64,000 nucleotides of DNA from CAVQOB01 sp963714325. GTDB lineage: Bacteria; Pseudomonadota; Alphaproteobacteria; Rhizobiales; Hyphomicrobiaceae. The stretch covers positions 1-64,000 of the forward strand of contig CAVQOB010000020.1 in assembly GCA_963714325.1 (NCBI GenBank). The letters are read 5' to 3'. Within the stretch, counting starts at the first letter, position 1, and each line of letters starts with the position of its first letter. The position numbers and the translations under genes are program-made. The notes beneath the pieces were generated by a model. That model searched no databases. It had not been told where the DNA came from and saw only the letters and a program-made list of their open reading frames with translations. Shown here in pieces: positions 43,995-52,565 of this stretch.

Positions 43995-44558
43995 GTGACC
44001 GAAGATCTGACATTCAAGCCGGACGAATTGCCCGAGGATCGCTCATTGCTGATCGTCGATGACGATCGTGCCTTTCTGCAACGGCTGGTCCGCGCGATGG
44101 AACTTCGCGGTTTCGAGGTGCGCTTTGGCCACTCCGTCGCGGAAGGGCTTGAATTGATCCGCCAGAAGGCCCCGGCGTTCGCGGTCGTCGACATGCGACT
44201 GGAGGACGGCAATGGCCTCGACGTCATCGCCGGCCTGTCGAAGGCTCGCCCCGAGGCGCGTGCGATCGTGCTGACCGGCTACGGCAATATCGCAACCGCC
44301 GTTACCGCGGTTAAACTCGGCGCCGTCGATTATCTCGCGAAGCCAGCGGATGCTGATGAGATCACTGATGCGCTGCTGGCGGGAACCGACGAAAAGGCGC
44401 CGCCGCCGGAAAACCCCATGTCGGCTGACCGTGTCCGCTGGGAACACATCCAGCGCGTCTATGAACTGTGTAGCCGCAATGTCTCGGAGACGGCACGGCG
44501 CCTCAACATGCACCGACGCACGCTGCAGCGCATCCTCGCCAAGCGCGCGCCGAAGTGA
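43995..44558 (+). CDS. regA: Redox response regulator RegA/PrrA/ActR
   Basis: The 187-residue protein has a receiver domain (VDDDRAF, phospho-accepting Asp66 in VVDMRLEDGNG, Lys in YLAKPAD), a Pro-rich linker (KAPPPENP), and a Fis-type helix-turn-helix (CSRNVSETARRLNMHRRTLQRIL). This is the compact RegA layout, with the carboxy-terminal DNA-binding helix almost invariant in the family. RegA controls photosynthesis, nitrogen, carbon or respiratory genes in response to redox state. The start is GTG at 43995 with GAGG before it, 74 bases after regB. Confidence 0.96.
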   Translation: MTEDLTFKPDELPEDRSLLIVDDDRAFLQRLVRAMELRGFEVRFGHSVAEGLELIRQKAPAFAVVDMRLEDGNGLDVIAGLSKARPEARAIVLTGYGNIATAVTAVKLGAVDYLAKPADADEITDALLAGTDEKAPPPENPMSADRVRWEHIQRVYELCSRNVSETARRLNMHRRTLQRILAKRAPK

Positions 44559-44590
44559 CGAATTGACACTGCAGGCAGCGAACGAGGGTT

Positions 44591-45127
44591 TCAGAACCTG
44601 AACTCGGGATCACCGACCGAGACCAGTCGCAATGCCGCAATGCGCGCCACCCTGGTGATCAGCGTCTTGCGGCGTGCCGGCGCCAATTTGTGCTCCGGCG
44701 CCTCGCGGATGATTTCGGCGCCGTACCGATCGGCCAGGATCGTACCCGTATCGGGCGGTAAGACCTCTCGTGGAAAATCCTGCGCCACCGCAAAAAAGAA
44801 GCGGTCGCAGAACGCGCGGTATTCCGGCCATTTCTGATCGGCGCGAAAATCGGTCAGGTTAGACTTGATCTCGATGATCCAGATTTCCCCGCTGTCAGCA
44901 ATGGCAATCAGATCAGCGCGTCGCGCGTTGCGAAGGGTGAATTCTGAAAGTCCAGCGAACCCGTGCGCGATCAGGCAGCGCTGTGTGCCGCGGGCGATGG
45001 CCAGCGCGGCCTCGGACTGGCGGCCATCTTCGAAGGGACCATCTTCCATGTGGCCATCTTCCAACGTGGCGTCTTCCAGGGGATTGACCGGATCGCCAAA
45101 CTTGCGGATGGACTGAGCTGTAGGCAT
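44591..45127 (-). CDS. mmcB: MmcB-family DNA repair protein
   Basis: The 178-residue protein has the MmcB core: ALAIARGTQRCLIAHGF, TLRNARRADLIAIADSGEIWIIEIKSNLTDFRAD (PD-(D/E)xK-like acidic and Lys residues) and KWPEYRAFCDRFFFAVA. In Caulobacter the family is SOS-inducible and linked to DNA damage. The ATG at 45127 (MPTAQSIRKFG) is chosen over the frame start at 45181. Residues 18-37 form an acidic repeat of four pentapeptides not expected in the family. Confidence 0.85.
   Translation of the reverse strand: MPTAQSIRKFGDPVNPLEDATLEDGHMEDGPFEDGRQSEAALAIARGTQRCLIAHGFAGLSEFTLRNARRADLIAIADSGEIWIIEIKSNLTDFRADQKWPEYRAFCDRFFFAVAQDFPREVLPPDTGTILADRYGAEIIREAPEHKLAPARRKTLITRVARIAALRLVSVGDPEFRF
45024..45083. 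repeat. 15-base in-frame minisatellite in mmcB
   Basis: Four 15-base units (45024, 45039, 45054, 45069) share the core CATCTTCC on the plus strand. On the coding strand they give LEDAT, LEDGH, MEDGP and FEDGR. The period is a multiple of three, so copy number can change without frame loss. Confidence 0.8.
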
Positions 45128-45221
45128 GGTGTTCCGATCCCGGGCATTCTCATCCTGCCTTTTCTTAAACGCAACCAGCACTTAATGTCGATCTTGGGAT
45201 GGCTTTATGACAAGGGGACTC

Positions 45222-47717
45222 ATGTTCTTTCGACGCGGCCAACAAGACAATACCCCGACGACTGCTGCGGTTGCGACGAAAGTATCGGCCGATACGTCCG
45301 GTGGCGCATTGCCGGCCGCTGCTCTGCGCCGGGTCGTCGACGCGACAATGCTCGGTTTCAAGACGACCGCCGAGTTAGAGCCGATCACCGGCCTCATCGG
45401 ACAGGACCGTGCACTGAAGGCGATCGAGTTCGCCACCAAAATGATGGCGCACGATTACAACCTGTTTATTCTTGGCCCACCAGCCTCGGGCAAGCGGACG
45501 GCGGTCAAGGCGCAACTTGCCGAGCGTGCATCGAAAGCATCCACGCCAAAGGATTGGATATACGTCTACAACTTCGACGAACCAAATCGACCGAAGGCGC
45601 TATCGTTGCCGCATGGCCGGGCCCGGCAGCTCGCGCGCGGCATGGTCGCGGCGATCGATGAACTCAGAGGGGTATTGCCGGCGCTTTTCGAAGGCGAGGA
45701 CTACCGGTCGCGGCGGCGCACACTGGAAGAAAATTCGCGCGCCACGACGGAGCAGGCATTTGAAACGCTCAGTGCAAAGGCGCATGCAGCGAACATCGCG
45801 ATTTTGCGGACACCGCAAGGGTTTGCAATGGCACCGATGCTTGATGGCAAAGTCGTGAAGCCGGAAAGCTTCTCGGGCCTGCCGCCAGACATGCAACAGG
45901 ATGTCGAGCGCAAGATCCAAGGTTTTCAAAAGGAACTGCAACTCATCCTTGAGCAGACGCCGCAGGTCGAAAAGAGTATCGCAGCAAAAGTTGCTGAGCT
46001 CAATGGCGAGGTCGCCAAAGTCGCGGTGATCGCGGCGCTTGATGATCTGGCCGCCGCCTATGCCGATGTACCGCAGGTGGTTGAATATTTGGAAACGGCA
46101 GGCCGCGACCTCATTCGCAACGCCGGACTTTTTCTGGCATCAGGCGACGATGCCGAGGCGGTCGTCAAGGAAAGCACCGACGCGGCACGCGACCCGCGTT
46201 TTCGACGCTATATGATCAACGTCATGGTCGGCAACGGTGATGGCGCTAACTCCGGCGCGCCCATCATTGACGAAATGCATCCGACCTACTCCAATTTGAT
46301 CGGTCGGGTCGAGCACGTCGCTCAGATGGGGACGCTGATCACCGATTTTCTGTTGGTCAAGCCCGGGGCATTGCATCGGGCCAATGGCGGCTATCTGCTG
46401 CTCGACGCACGCAAGCTGCTGCAATCACCCTACGCCTGGGACGCGCTGAAACGCGCGATCAAGGCGCAGGAAATCCGTATCGAGCCGCCAAGTGAAGCGG
46501 CCGGTCTCGGCCAATCACAAGCGCTCGATCCAATGCCCATACCGCTGTCAGTCAAAGTCGTGCTGACGGGCGAGCGCGAGATCTACTATATGCTCAGCCA
46601 ACACGATCCCGATTTCGCCGGTCTGTTCAAGGTTCAGGCTGATTTCGACGACACGATCGAACGAGGCAACGGCAATGACTTGGCCTACGCCAAGGTCGTC
46701 GCTTCGATCGTCAAGCAGAATGCGCTCAAAGCGCTCGACGCAGGTGGCGTGGCACGGATCATCGAAGAGGGCGCGCGGCTCGCAGACGACCAGGATCGGC
46801 TCTCGATCGAGATCGGCTACATCGCGGATATCGTTCGGGAAGCCGATTATTGGGCCAGTGAAGCGGGCCACGACGTCATAGGTCGCGTGGACGTGCGCCG
46901 TGCAATCGAGGCAAGCATCCAGCGTGCGGACCGTGCACGTGATCGCAGTCAGGAAAGTATTGAGCGCGGCCTCGTCATGGTCGATACCAAAGGCGAGAAA
47001 GTCGGCCAGATCAATGGTCTGTCTGTGCTCCAACTCGGCAATTTTTCATTTGGACGGCCGACGCGGATCACCGCGCGCGTGCGTCTGGGGTCTGGCCGGG
47101 TGACCGACATCGAGCGTGAGGTCAACCTTGGTGGCCCACTGCACTCGAAAGGCGTCATGATTCTGTGGGGCTTCCTCGCCGGGCGCTATGCGTTGGAAGT
47201 GCCGTTGGCACTGGCAGCCTCGCTGGTGTTCGAGCAATCCTATGGGGGCGTCGACGGTGACAGCGCATCGTCGACGGAACTCTACGCCATCCTGTCGGCG
47301 TTGGCGGAAATGCCAATCAAGCAGTCGTTCGCGGTCACCGGCTCGGTCAATCAGTTTGGCGAGGTGCAGACCATCGGCGGCGTCAACGAAAAGATCGAAG
47401 GATTCTTTGATATCTGCAATGCGCGCGGCCTGACCGGCGAGCAGGGTGTGCTGATCCCGAAGGCCAATGCCCAGCATCTGATGCTGCGCGAGGATGTCGT
47501 CGATGCGGCGGCCAAGTCGATGTTCTCGGTCTATCCGATTGAAACGATTGATCAAGGTATCGAGCTCCTGACCGGCGTCGAAGCCGGCATTCGCGGTAGC
47601 GACGGCGCATTTCCGGCGGGCTCGATCAACGGCCTAGTCGAAGCGCGGTTGCGCAGTTTCGCTGAACGCAATCGGATTTTTAATCGGGGCTCCAATCAAG
47701 GTGGCGGTCAGGTCTGA
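45222..47717 (+). CDS. Lon-like AAA+ protease (S16 family)
   Basis: The 831-residue protein belongs to the Lon-related group sometimes called LonB/LonC-like. An AAA+ module starts with GLIGQDRALKAIEFA and has the P-loop GPPASGKRTAV, in which the usual Thr/Ser after GK is Arg. An inserted coiled-coil region lies at about 150-270. The S16 proteolytic domain at the carboxy terminus has catalytic Ser in DGDSASSTEL and Lys in GGVNEKIEGFF. The ATG at 45222 is preceded by AAGGGGA; the ATG at 45207 is less well placed. Its stop overlaps the start of the next gene, so the two are translated together. Confidence 0.9.
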   Translation: MFFRRGQQDNTPTTAAVATKVSADTSGGALPAAALRRVVDATMLGFKTTAELEPITGLIGQDRALKAIEFATKMMAHDYNLFILGPPASGKRTAVKAQLAERASKASTPKDWIYVYNFDEPNRPKALSLPHGRARQLARGMVAAIDELRGVLPALFEGEDYRSRRRTLEENSRATTEQAFETLSAKAHAANIAILRTPQGFAMAPMLDGKVVKPESFSGLPPDMQQDVERKIQGFQKELQLILEQTPQVEKSIAAKVAELNGEVAKVAVIAALDDLAAAYADVPQVVEYLETAGRDLIRNAGLFLASGDDAEAVVKESTDAARDPRFRRYMINVMVGNGDGANSGAPIIDEMHPTYSNLIGRVEHVAQMGTLITDFLLVKPGALHRANGGYLLLDARKLLQSPYAWDALKRAIKAQEIRIEPPSEAAGLGQSQALDPMPIPLSVKVVLTGEREIYYMLSQHDPDFAGLFKVQADFDDTIERGNGNDLAYAKVVASIVKQNALKALDAGGVARIIEEGARLADDQDRLSIEIGYIADIVREADYWASEAGHDVIGRVDVRRAIEASIQRADRARDRSQESIERGLVMVDTKGEKVGQINGLSVLQLGNFSFGRPTRITARVRLGSGRVTDIEREVNLGGPLHSKGVMILWGFLAGRYALEVPLALAASLVFEQSYGGVDGDSASSTELYAILSALAEMPIKQSFAVTGSVNQFGEVQTIGGVNEKIEGFFDICNARGLTGEQGVLIPKANAQHLMLREDVVDAAAKSMFSVYPIETIDQGIELLTGVEAGIRGSDGAFPAGSINGLVEARLRSFAERNRIFNRGSNQGGGQV

Positions 47718-48604
47718 TGCGCGTCGCGTCGCCGATCGAAAACATTACGCACGTCGCCGAGGCCGAGGAGAATCGCGGCCGCGTCGTGCTGCAGGTGTGT
47801 GCGGCGCGACCGCATCCGGCGGCGCTCGCAGCCGCGCTTTGGATCGCGCGTGCGTTCGGCGCATCGATCGAAAGCGTTTGCGTCGAGGAGCAGCAACTGC
47901 TTGATCTCGCCGGCTACAAATTCGCGCGCGAGGTCCGGCGAGGCGACCGTGAAGGTCATCCGCTCAGCGAAGACGACATGGCCAACAATATCGCAATCAT
48001 GCTGCGGACCGCGCGTCGTGATATTGGGCGTGCAACGGCCCGGGAAGGAATATCACATAGCTCGCGAACAGTCCGCGGCGAGCCGCTGCGCGCATTGGCC
48101 GCCGCTTGCATCGATCGCGGCCCTTGGAATGTCGTTGTTCTGACCGATCCACTCGGGGTTGTTGATGGTCAGGCCTTGCGCTTTATGCTGCGCCAGATGC
48201 CCGGCGTCACCGGTATACTGGTTGCCGGGCCGAAAGCGCGCCGGATTGCTGGCCCAATCGTTGTCGCCATCGAAGATGCCGGTCGGCTTGCACAGAAATT
48301 GAATCTTGCCCGGCGATTGGGACTCCAAGACAAGATCCCGATCATCATCCTGCCGATCGGAGCACGCGCTGATCAGCTGGACATTCTGGAAGAGCAGATC
48401 CGGCTCGTACTCGACAATGAGGACGGCGTGTCGTTGCGCGCCTGCGCTGTGACGCTTGGGTCCTCAGCGGTCGCTGCCGACGTCTTGCGCCGGTGTGCGC
48501 CCGGCCTCGTTATTGCGGAACTCGGACGCATCGCCGTGCCGGACAGCGACGAGCTGCGGGTTCTGACCGACAGCCTGGAATGCCCGCTGTTGCTGGTGCG
48601 ATGA
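47717..48604 (+). CDS. Universal-stress-like hypothetical protein
   Basis: The 295-residue soluble protein is coupled to the Lon-like protease by a TGATG overlap. It shows two alternating alpha/beta halves: VVLQVCAARPHPAALAAALWIARAFGASIESVCVEE, and later GPIVVAIEDAGRLAQKLNLARRLG with a final DSLECPLLLVR. The pattern of a beta strand, helix and a terminal CPLLLVR-type strand resembles tandem universal-stress-protein folds, but no nucleotide-binding G-2x-G-9x-G motif is clear. The coupling suggests it may be an adaptor or regulator of the protease. This is inference. Confidence 0.5.
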   Translation: MRVASPIENITHVAEAEENRGRVVLQVCAARPHPAALAAALWIARAFGASIESVCVEEQQLLDLAGYKFAREVRRGDREGHPLSEDDMANNIAIMLRTARRDIGRATAREGISHSSRTVRGEPLRALAAACIDRGPWNVVVLTDPLGVVDGQALRFMLRQMPGVTGILVAGPKARRIAGPIVVAIEDAGRLAQKLNLARRLGLQDKIPIIILPIGARADQLDILEEQIRLVLDNEDGVSLRACAVTLGSSAVAADVLRRCAPGLVIAELGRIAVPDSDELRVLTDSLECPLLLVR

Positions 48605-48624
48605 TCTCGGGTTGCCGGGCTGCA

Positions 48625-49254
48625 TCACCCGATTTCGACGATGGACTGCGCGCTGGGTCTCGAGCGCTGAAATGACGGTCGCGCCGACAGGCGGGCCTCG
48701 AAGGCCACCAAATCCGGATAAAGCGTCCGCCAGGGAAAATCCGCCAACCGGAGATCGAGATAGCCGAGCGCCGTCGCGACAGTGATATCCGCAAGACTGA
48801 ATTTATCGCCAACGGCCCATGTCTTGCCAGTGAGCGCTTCGTTCAACGCACGCGTACCGGCGTCGACCTTGGCCCGCTGCCGGCTAACCCAGTCGCCGCT
48901 TTGCAGTCCGATCTTGCGCCGTCCCTCGATGGCGATCAGCACGATCGCGTCACAAATTCCATCGGCCAGCGCCTCGAGCTGCTTGACGGCAATGCGTTGC
49001 GCGGGATCGTCGGGGATCAGTTGTGGCTGGCGGCCGAGCATGTCGAGATATTCGACGATGACGCGGCTGTCGTAGATCGCGCGGCCATCAGCGAGGATCA
49101 GGATCGGGATCTTGCCGAGCGGGTTCAACGCTGGCGCGGTTGTGCCGGGATTCCATGGAATGTCGACGATCTCCTCGAACGTCATGTTCTTCTCGTGCAG
49201 CGCAATGCGCACTTTGCGGGCGTAGGGGCTCGGTGTGGCGATGATCAGCTTCAT
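48625..49254 (-). CDS. Glutathione S-transferase
   Basis: The 209-residue protein has the thioredoxin-like amino-terminal domain (MKLIIATPSPYARKVRIAL, NPLGKIPILILADGRAIYDSRVI with the cis-Pro and the ES/DS glutathione-gamma-glutamyl site) and an all-helical carboxy-terminal domain with SLADITVATALGYLDL. It conjugates glutathione to electrophiles or acts as a reductase. Ser9 is the likely catalytic residue. The start at 49254 overlaps the stop of the upstream gene, so the three minus-strand genes from 50818 down form one unit. Confidence 0.92.
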   Translation of the reverse strand: MKLIIATPSPYARKVRIALHEKNMTFEEIVDIPWNPGTTAPALNPLGKIPILILADGRAIYDSRVIVEYLDMLGRQPQLIPDDPAQRIAVKQLEALADGICDAIVLIAIEGRRKIGLQSGDWVSRQRAKVDAGTRALNEALTGKTWAVGDKFSLADITVATALGYLDLRLADFPWRTLYPDLVAFEARLSARPSFQRSRPSAQSIVEIG

Positions 49255-49889
49255 GGTGATTGGCTCGGTGCTGGAGCCGCGAGACGGCCTATCAGCGTAA
49301 AACTCGCGACAGGACCTTTGACGAGCAGTGTCCAATGCGTGAAATTCTCAGTGGACGTGCAGCTATTGCCACGGCCGTGCAAAATCAGCCTCGCTTGCGT
49401 CGGCGCGACTGGAACTTTTTCACTGAGAACAAAAGCGCCAATCCCAACCGCGCCTCCCCGGAGGCGCCATTCCTTGTATAATCTCGGCTGACGCCCAGGA
49501 TTGCTAGCATCGTCGTCGCGTGGATCAACCTCGAACCGCGTCATCAACGAAGCGTTGAAGTTTAGGCTGCCAGCCTGTCCCGCTGCATTCGAGAGGTCAA
49601 ATTGGAACGCTCCTGCGTTCTGCTTAACCGAAAGATTGAAATCCAAGTCCGATAGGTCTGACGCCTTGCTTCGCTTTGCATCAAAGGGAAAAATTGCACT
49701 CGATGCAATGCGCGCCGTGGGTCCAAATCGCAACCGCGCAATTTCTCCACGCGCGTAGTCCTTGATACCTTCTTGCGTTTCCAGCCGTTGCCCATACTCG
49801 GCACAGCACGCGCAGGCAAGCGCGGCCACCGGTGCGGCGACACTGAGCATCGCCGTGCATACTAACACTGGTGTCAGACGCGCGATCAT
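49251..49889 (-). CDS. Exported protein of unknown function
   Basis: The protein (212 residues from ATG 49889; 216 from GTG 49901) has a signal peptide (VLVCTAMLSVAAPVAALA) followed by CACCAEYGQRLETQ, a Cys-rich mature amino terminus that could be lipid-modified or bind metal. The rest is a beta-rich domain (FDLSNAAGQAGSLNFNASLMTRFE, ARLILHGRGNSC). I do not recognise the family. ATG 49889 has GAGGG at good spacing, while GTG 49901 overlaps the previous stop as GTGA; either may be used. It overlaps the GST gene by 4 bases. Confidence 0.6.
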   Translation of the reverse strand: MIARLTPVLVCTAMLSVAAPVAALACACCAEYGQRLETQEGIKDYARGEIARLRFGPTARIASSAIFPFDAKRSKASDLSDLDFNLSVKQNAGAFQFDLSNAAGQAGSLNFNASLMTRFEVDPRDDDASNPGRQPRLYKEWRLRGGAVGIGAFVLSEKVPVAPTQARLILHGRGNSCTSTENFTHWTLLVKGPVASFTLIGRLAAPAPSQSP

Positions 49890-49897
49890 GGTTGCCC

Positions 49898-50818
49898 TCA
49901 CGTCTTCTTCAAACGGGCCCGCTCGATCTGCACCAGATCACACAGAACATCAGCCATCGCCGAGAAATCCTGGTTGCCCATCCCGCGCGCACGCGCCACG
50001 GAAAAGGCTTCCCGCGCGCTCGCCGCCAGCGGCATTGGCAATCGCGCCGCGTTCGCTGATTGAATGATCAGTGAGAGGTCCTTGTGCGCGAGATCAATCG
50101 TGAAACCGGGCGCCGTATCGCCAGCGAGTACCTTGTTGGGGAAGTTGATCTTCAACTGGCCGTTGGTGGCCGTCGTGCCGTGGATCACGTCGAGCGTCTT
50201 CGACAAGTCAAGCCCGAAGCGTTGCGAGAGCGCGAGCGCTTCGGCGTTGAGCTGGCAGGAGACAATCGCCAGGTAGTTGTTGACGAGCTTGGTGCGCGTT
50301 CCCGCTCCCCCAGGGCCGCAATGATGGATCGTCGTGCCCATCGCTTCGAGCAGCGGCTTAACGCGTTCGAAGTCGGCCCGCTCGGCGCCGACCATGAACA
50401 GGCTTTCGCCGCGATCGGCATGCCAGGCGAGTCGGCCGATCGGCGCATCGACCGCGCGCATGCCCCTCTTCTTGGCCTCCGTATGAAGCTTGTCGGTCGT
50501 CTCCGGGTCGATGGTCGAGAGGTCCATAACGAGTGTGCCGGGTTTGGCCGTATCGAACAGCCCGCCAGCCGCCATCACGACCTGCTCGACGTCCCGGCCG
50601 GCCGGTAGCACGGTGACGATGATTGAGCACTGCTCGGCGATGTCGGCGGTCGATCGGGCAGCCTTTGCCCCGAGCTTGACCAGGGCTTCGACCGGTTCCG
50701 GTCGGGTGTCGTACACAACGAGCTTGAAGCCCTTCTTGACGCAATTGGCGGCCATGCCGCGGCCCATGGCGCCAAGACCGATAAAGCCAATCCATGCGTC
50801 CTTAGCCGTCGTCATCAC
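49898..50818 (-). CDS. Beta-hydroxyacid dehydrogenase
   Basis: The 306-residue protein belongs to the 3-hydroxyisobutyrate/tartronate semialdehyde dehydrogenase family. It has the NAD(P) motif GFIGLGAMGRGMAAN, substrate loop DAPIGRLAWHADRG, and the catalytic Lys in KLVNNYLA. DLAHKDLSL lies in the helical carboxy-terminal domain. The usual DAPVSGG is DAPIGRL here, a variation that may alter substrate preference. It probably leads the three-gene minus-strand unit with the exported protein and GST. Confidence 0.9.
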   Translation of the reverse strand: MMTTAKDAWIGFIGLGAMGRGMAANCVKKGFKLVVYDTRPEPVEALVKLGAKAARSTADIAEQCSIIVTVLPAGRDVEQVVMAAGGLFDTAKPGTLVMDLSTIDPETTDKLHTEAKKRGMRAVDAPIGRLAWHADRGESLFMVGAERADFERVKPLLEAMGTTIHHCGPGGAGTRTKLVNNYLAIVSCQLNAEALALSQRFGLDLSKTLDVIHGTTATNGQLKINFPNKVLAGDTAPGFTIDLAHKDLSLIIQSANAARLPMPLAASAREAFSVARARGMGNQDFSAMADVLCDLVQIERARLKKT

Positions 50819-51257
50819 TGCCTCGTGCTCAAGTTTGTACCGATCGCGCAGTGATGAGCCATCACGCGATCAGCGGCAAGATGGGCACATGCGGATCTGT
50901 GCTGCACTGACAACGATATTGAGCCCGCTTCGAGGCTGTGCCCGGTTCGACGCTGTGACTGTATCGCTTTGCTCCACCGATTGTGCATATTTGGCCTGTC
51001 TCGGCTGGTTATTGGTCATGGGCGGCACATCTTGGTAGTTTTGCCGCCGGCCAGGCGACGCCGCTGTCGAGGCAATTAATCTCATGTATTACAACGCATT
51101 GGAGGCATTGAGCATTTTAGAAAACAGATGTTGTGTGGCACGCCGGTTGTTCATTCATCTCCGGTAAATATGGCATGCGGCATGCACGGCGCACTGAAAC
51201 CTGCTATAAGCTTGCCCGTAGTTTCTTTTACGTACCCCTGGAAGTGGAGGCCTGCGC
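50819..51257. other. Intergenic stretch, no gene recognised
   Basis: These 439 bases separate the divergent gene at 50818 from the small exported protein gene at 51258. The short open frames show no protein-like pattern. The GTGGAGG at 51244-51250 serves as ribosome site for the gene at 51258. No clear promoter, hairpin or RNA could be picked out by eye. Confidence 0.4.
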
Positions 51258-51554
51258 ATGAAGTCTCTGATGAAACCTCTGACCGTTCTGGCACTTGGCC
51301 TCGCTTTGGCAATGCCGACCCTCGATGATGCTAACGCGCAACGTCGTGGCCGTTATGTCGCTGGCGGCATCGCCGCCGGCATCGTCGCTGGTGCGATCAT
51401 CGCTGGCGCCGCATCGAGCGCCCGCGCGGCCCCTGCCTACTACGGCCGCGATTGCCGCGAGCTGCGCCGCAACGCCATCTGGAATGAAGAGCGGGGCCGC
51501 CCGGGTCGCGCCCAGTACTATTGGGATCGCTACGCCGAATGCCGCGGCGAGTAA
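51258..51554 (+). CDS. Small exported Gly/Ala-rich protein
   Basis: The 98-residue protein has a signal peptide (MKSLMKPLTVLALGLALAMP) with cleavage near ANA-QRRG. It then has a hydrophobic Gly/Ala segment (YVAGGIAAGIVAGAIIAGAAS) and a mature carboxy-terminal part with two cysteines (GRDCRELRR, YAECRGE) that could form a disulphide. This build is common among uncharacterised periplasmic proteins of Rhizobiales. A strong terminator follows, so it has its own transcript. Confidence 0.75.
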   Translation: MKSLMKPLTVLALGLALAMPTLDDANAQRRGRYVAGGIAAGIVAGAIIAGAASSARAAPAYYGRDCRELRRNAIWNEERGRPGRAQYYWDRYAECRGE

Positions 51555-51576
51555 TCGCTTAGTTTTCAATCGACCG

Positions 51577-51613
51577 AGATCGCCGGAGCTTGCCGCTCCG
51601 GCGATCTTGTCTT
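51577..51613 (+). terminator. Strong intrinsic terminator
   Basis: AGATCGCCGGAGC (51577-51589) pairs perfectly with GCTCCGGCGATCT (51595-51607) around a 5-base loop, and TTGTCTT follows. It ends the small exported protein transcript. Confidence 0.9.
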
Positions 51614-51929
51614 GGCCAACAATCGGGCTTGCGGCGATGTGACCGAGCCATCCGCTCTTGCTTGTGATCGCCGAGGAGCGCATACGGCTGGCTGTTGCCC
51701 CACTGGAGCCGGCCAATGCTAGGCGACGCCCTTTTTGGCGATTGTCGCGAGCGCTGGCGTCCGCCACCAAGCCGCGGCATCGGTCGTTGGCCTGGATCAG
51801 CGGGCGACACCGCCATCGTTTGCAGAATGCCGCACATCGGCCTGCGGTCCGGGGCAACGCCGTGATCGTCGCAACTTCGTTTTGGAACGGCCGCAGGGTC
51901 CGAAACCCACACGCCTAAAGGAGTTTGTC
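51614..51929. other. Intergenic stretch, no gene recognised
   Basis: No gene is evident after the terminator at 51613. The open frame running into 51930 from upstream lacks protein character before the ATG. AAAGGAG at 51917-51923 is the ribosome site of the next gene. Confidence 0.4.
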
Positions 51930-52151
51930 ATGAGCCGCAAAAAGCCGACAGCCAAGGTCGAAACGCTGCTGTTCAATGTCGTTTATGAGGATGGCACGCA
52001 AACATCGAACCGCAAGATCCTGGCGACTGTGGTAAGTCCCTTCGACAAGGATGGTTCGATCCGCGAAGCGTTCGAAGCGCAGGACCGCGAAATCGCTGAG
52101 CGATCGGGCCGTTCGCGCGGCCCGATCAAGGAAATCGAGCCGGTCGGCTAA
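51930..52151 (+). CDS. Small conserved hypothetical protein
   Basis: The 73-residue soluble protein starts at 51930 after a near-perfect AAAGGAG site. It reads MSRKKPTAKVETLLFNVVYEDGTQTSNRKIL and continues with charged helix-forming sequence (REAFEAQDREIAERSGRSRG). It has no signal peptide, membrane helix or Cys pair. I recognise no named family. The next gene, for a small exported protein, starts 18 bases downstream. Confidence 0.65.
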   Translation: MSRKKPTAKVETLLFNVVYEDGTQTSNRKILATVVSPFDKDGSIREAFEAQDREIAERSGRSRGPIKEIEPVG

Positions 52152-52169
52152 GCGCGTAGTGAGAACGTG

Positions 52170-52478
52170 ATGCGACAAGCATTCCAGTTTGGCATGGCAT
52201 TGGTTCTGGCATCCGTCGCGGCAAGCCTGCCGGCGGCCGCCAAGACCTGCAAAGAGCCCGTCACCGTGCAATACAGGACAGCCGTGCAACTTGCCGTCGA
52301 TGCGCGCGAGAAACGTGCTCGCGCCGGCGTCGTCGATAAATGGCGCGATCGCGCCCGCGCCGACTATGGCATCGCTTACCGCTTCTGGTCGCGTTCAAAC
52401 GATCCCTCGATCGAATGCACGGCGACGCCCAAGGCGACCACCTGCAAGGCCGTCGCAACGCCCTGCCGGTTGATCTGA
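52170..52478 (+). CDS. Small exported hypothetical protein
   Basis: The 102-residue protein has a signal peptide (MRQAFQFGMALVLASVAASL, cleavage near AAA-KTC). The mature part is about 75 residues with KTCKEPVTV and paired cysteines at IECTA, TTCKAVATPC. The amphipathic core VDKWRDRARADYGIAYRFWSRS has the look of a small periplasmic helical domain. No family is recognised. It is convergent with pheA. Confidence 0.65.
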   Translation: MRQAFQFGMALVLASVAASLPAAAKTCKEPVTVQYRTAVQLAVDAREKRARAGVVDKWRDRARADYGIAYRFWSRSNDPSIECTATPKATTCKAVATPCRLI

Positions 52479-52565
52479 GTCCGCCGGCCGTGTCCTTCAA
52501 ACCGGCGAGCATTGACTGTGACAGTGATCCCGAACCCGCCTGCCTAGCTGGAGAGGGGCACAGCG

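Noticed and set aside
45024..45083. The 15-base repeats as a CRISPR array
   Set aside because: The units are contiguous, without spacers, and in frame with a coding sequence.
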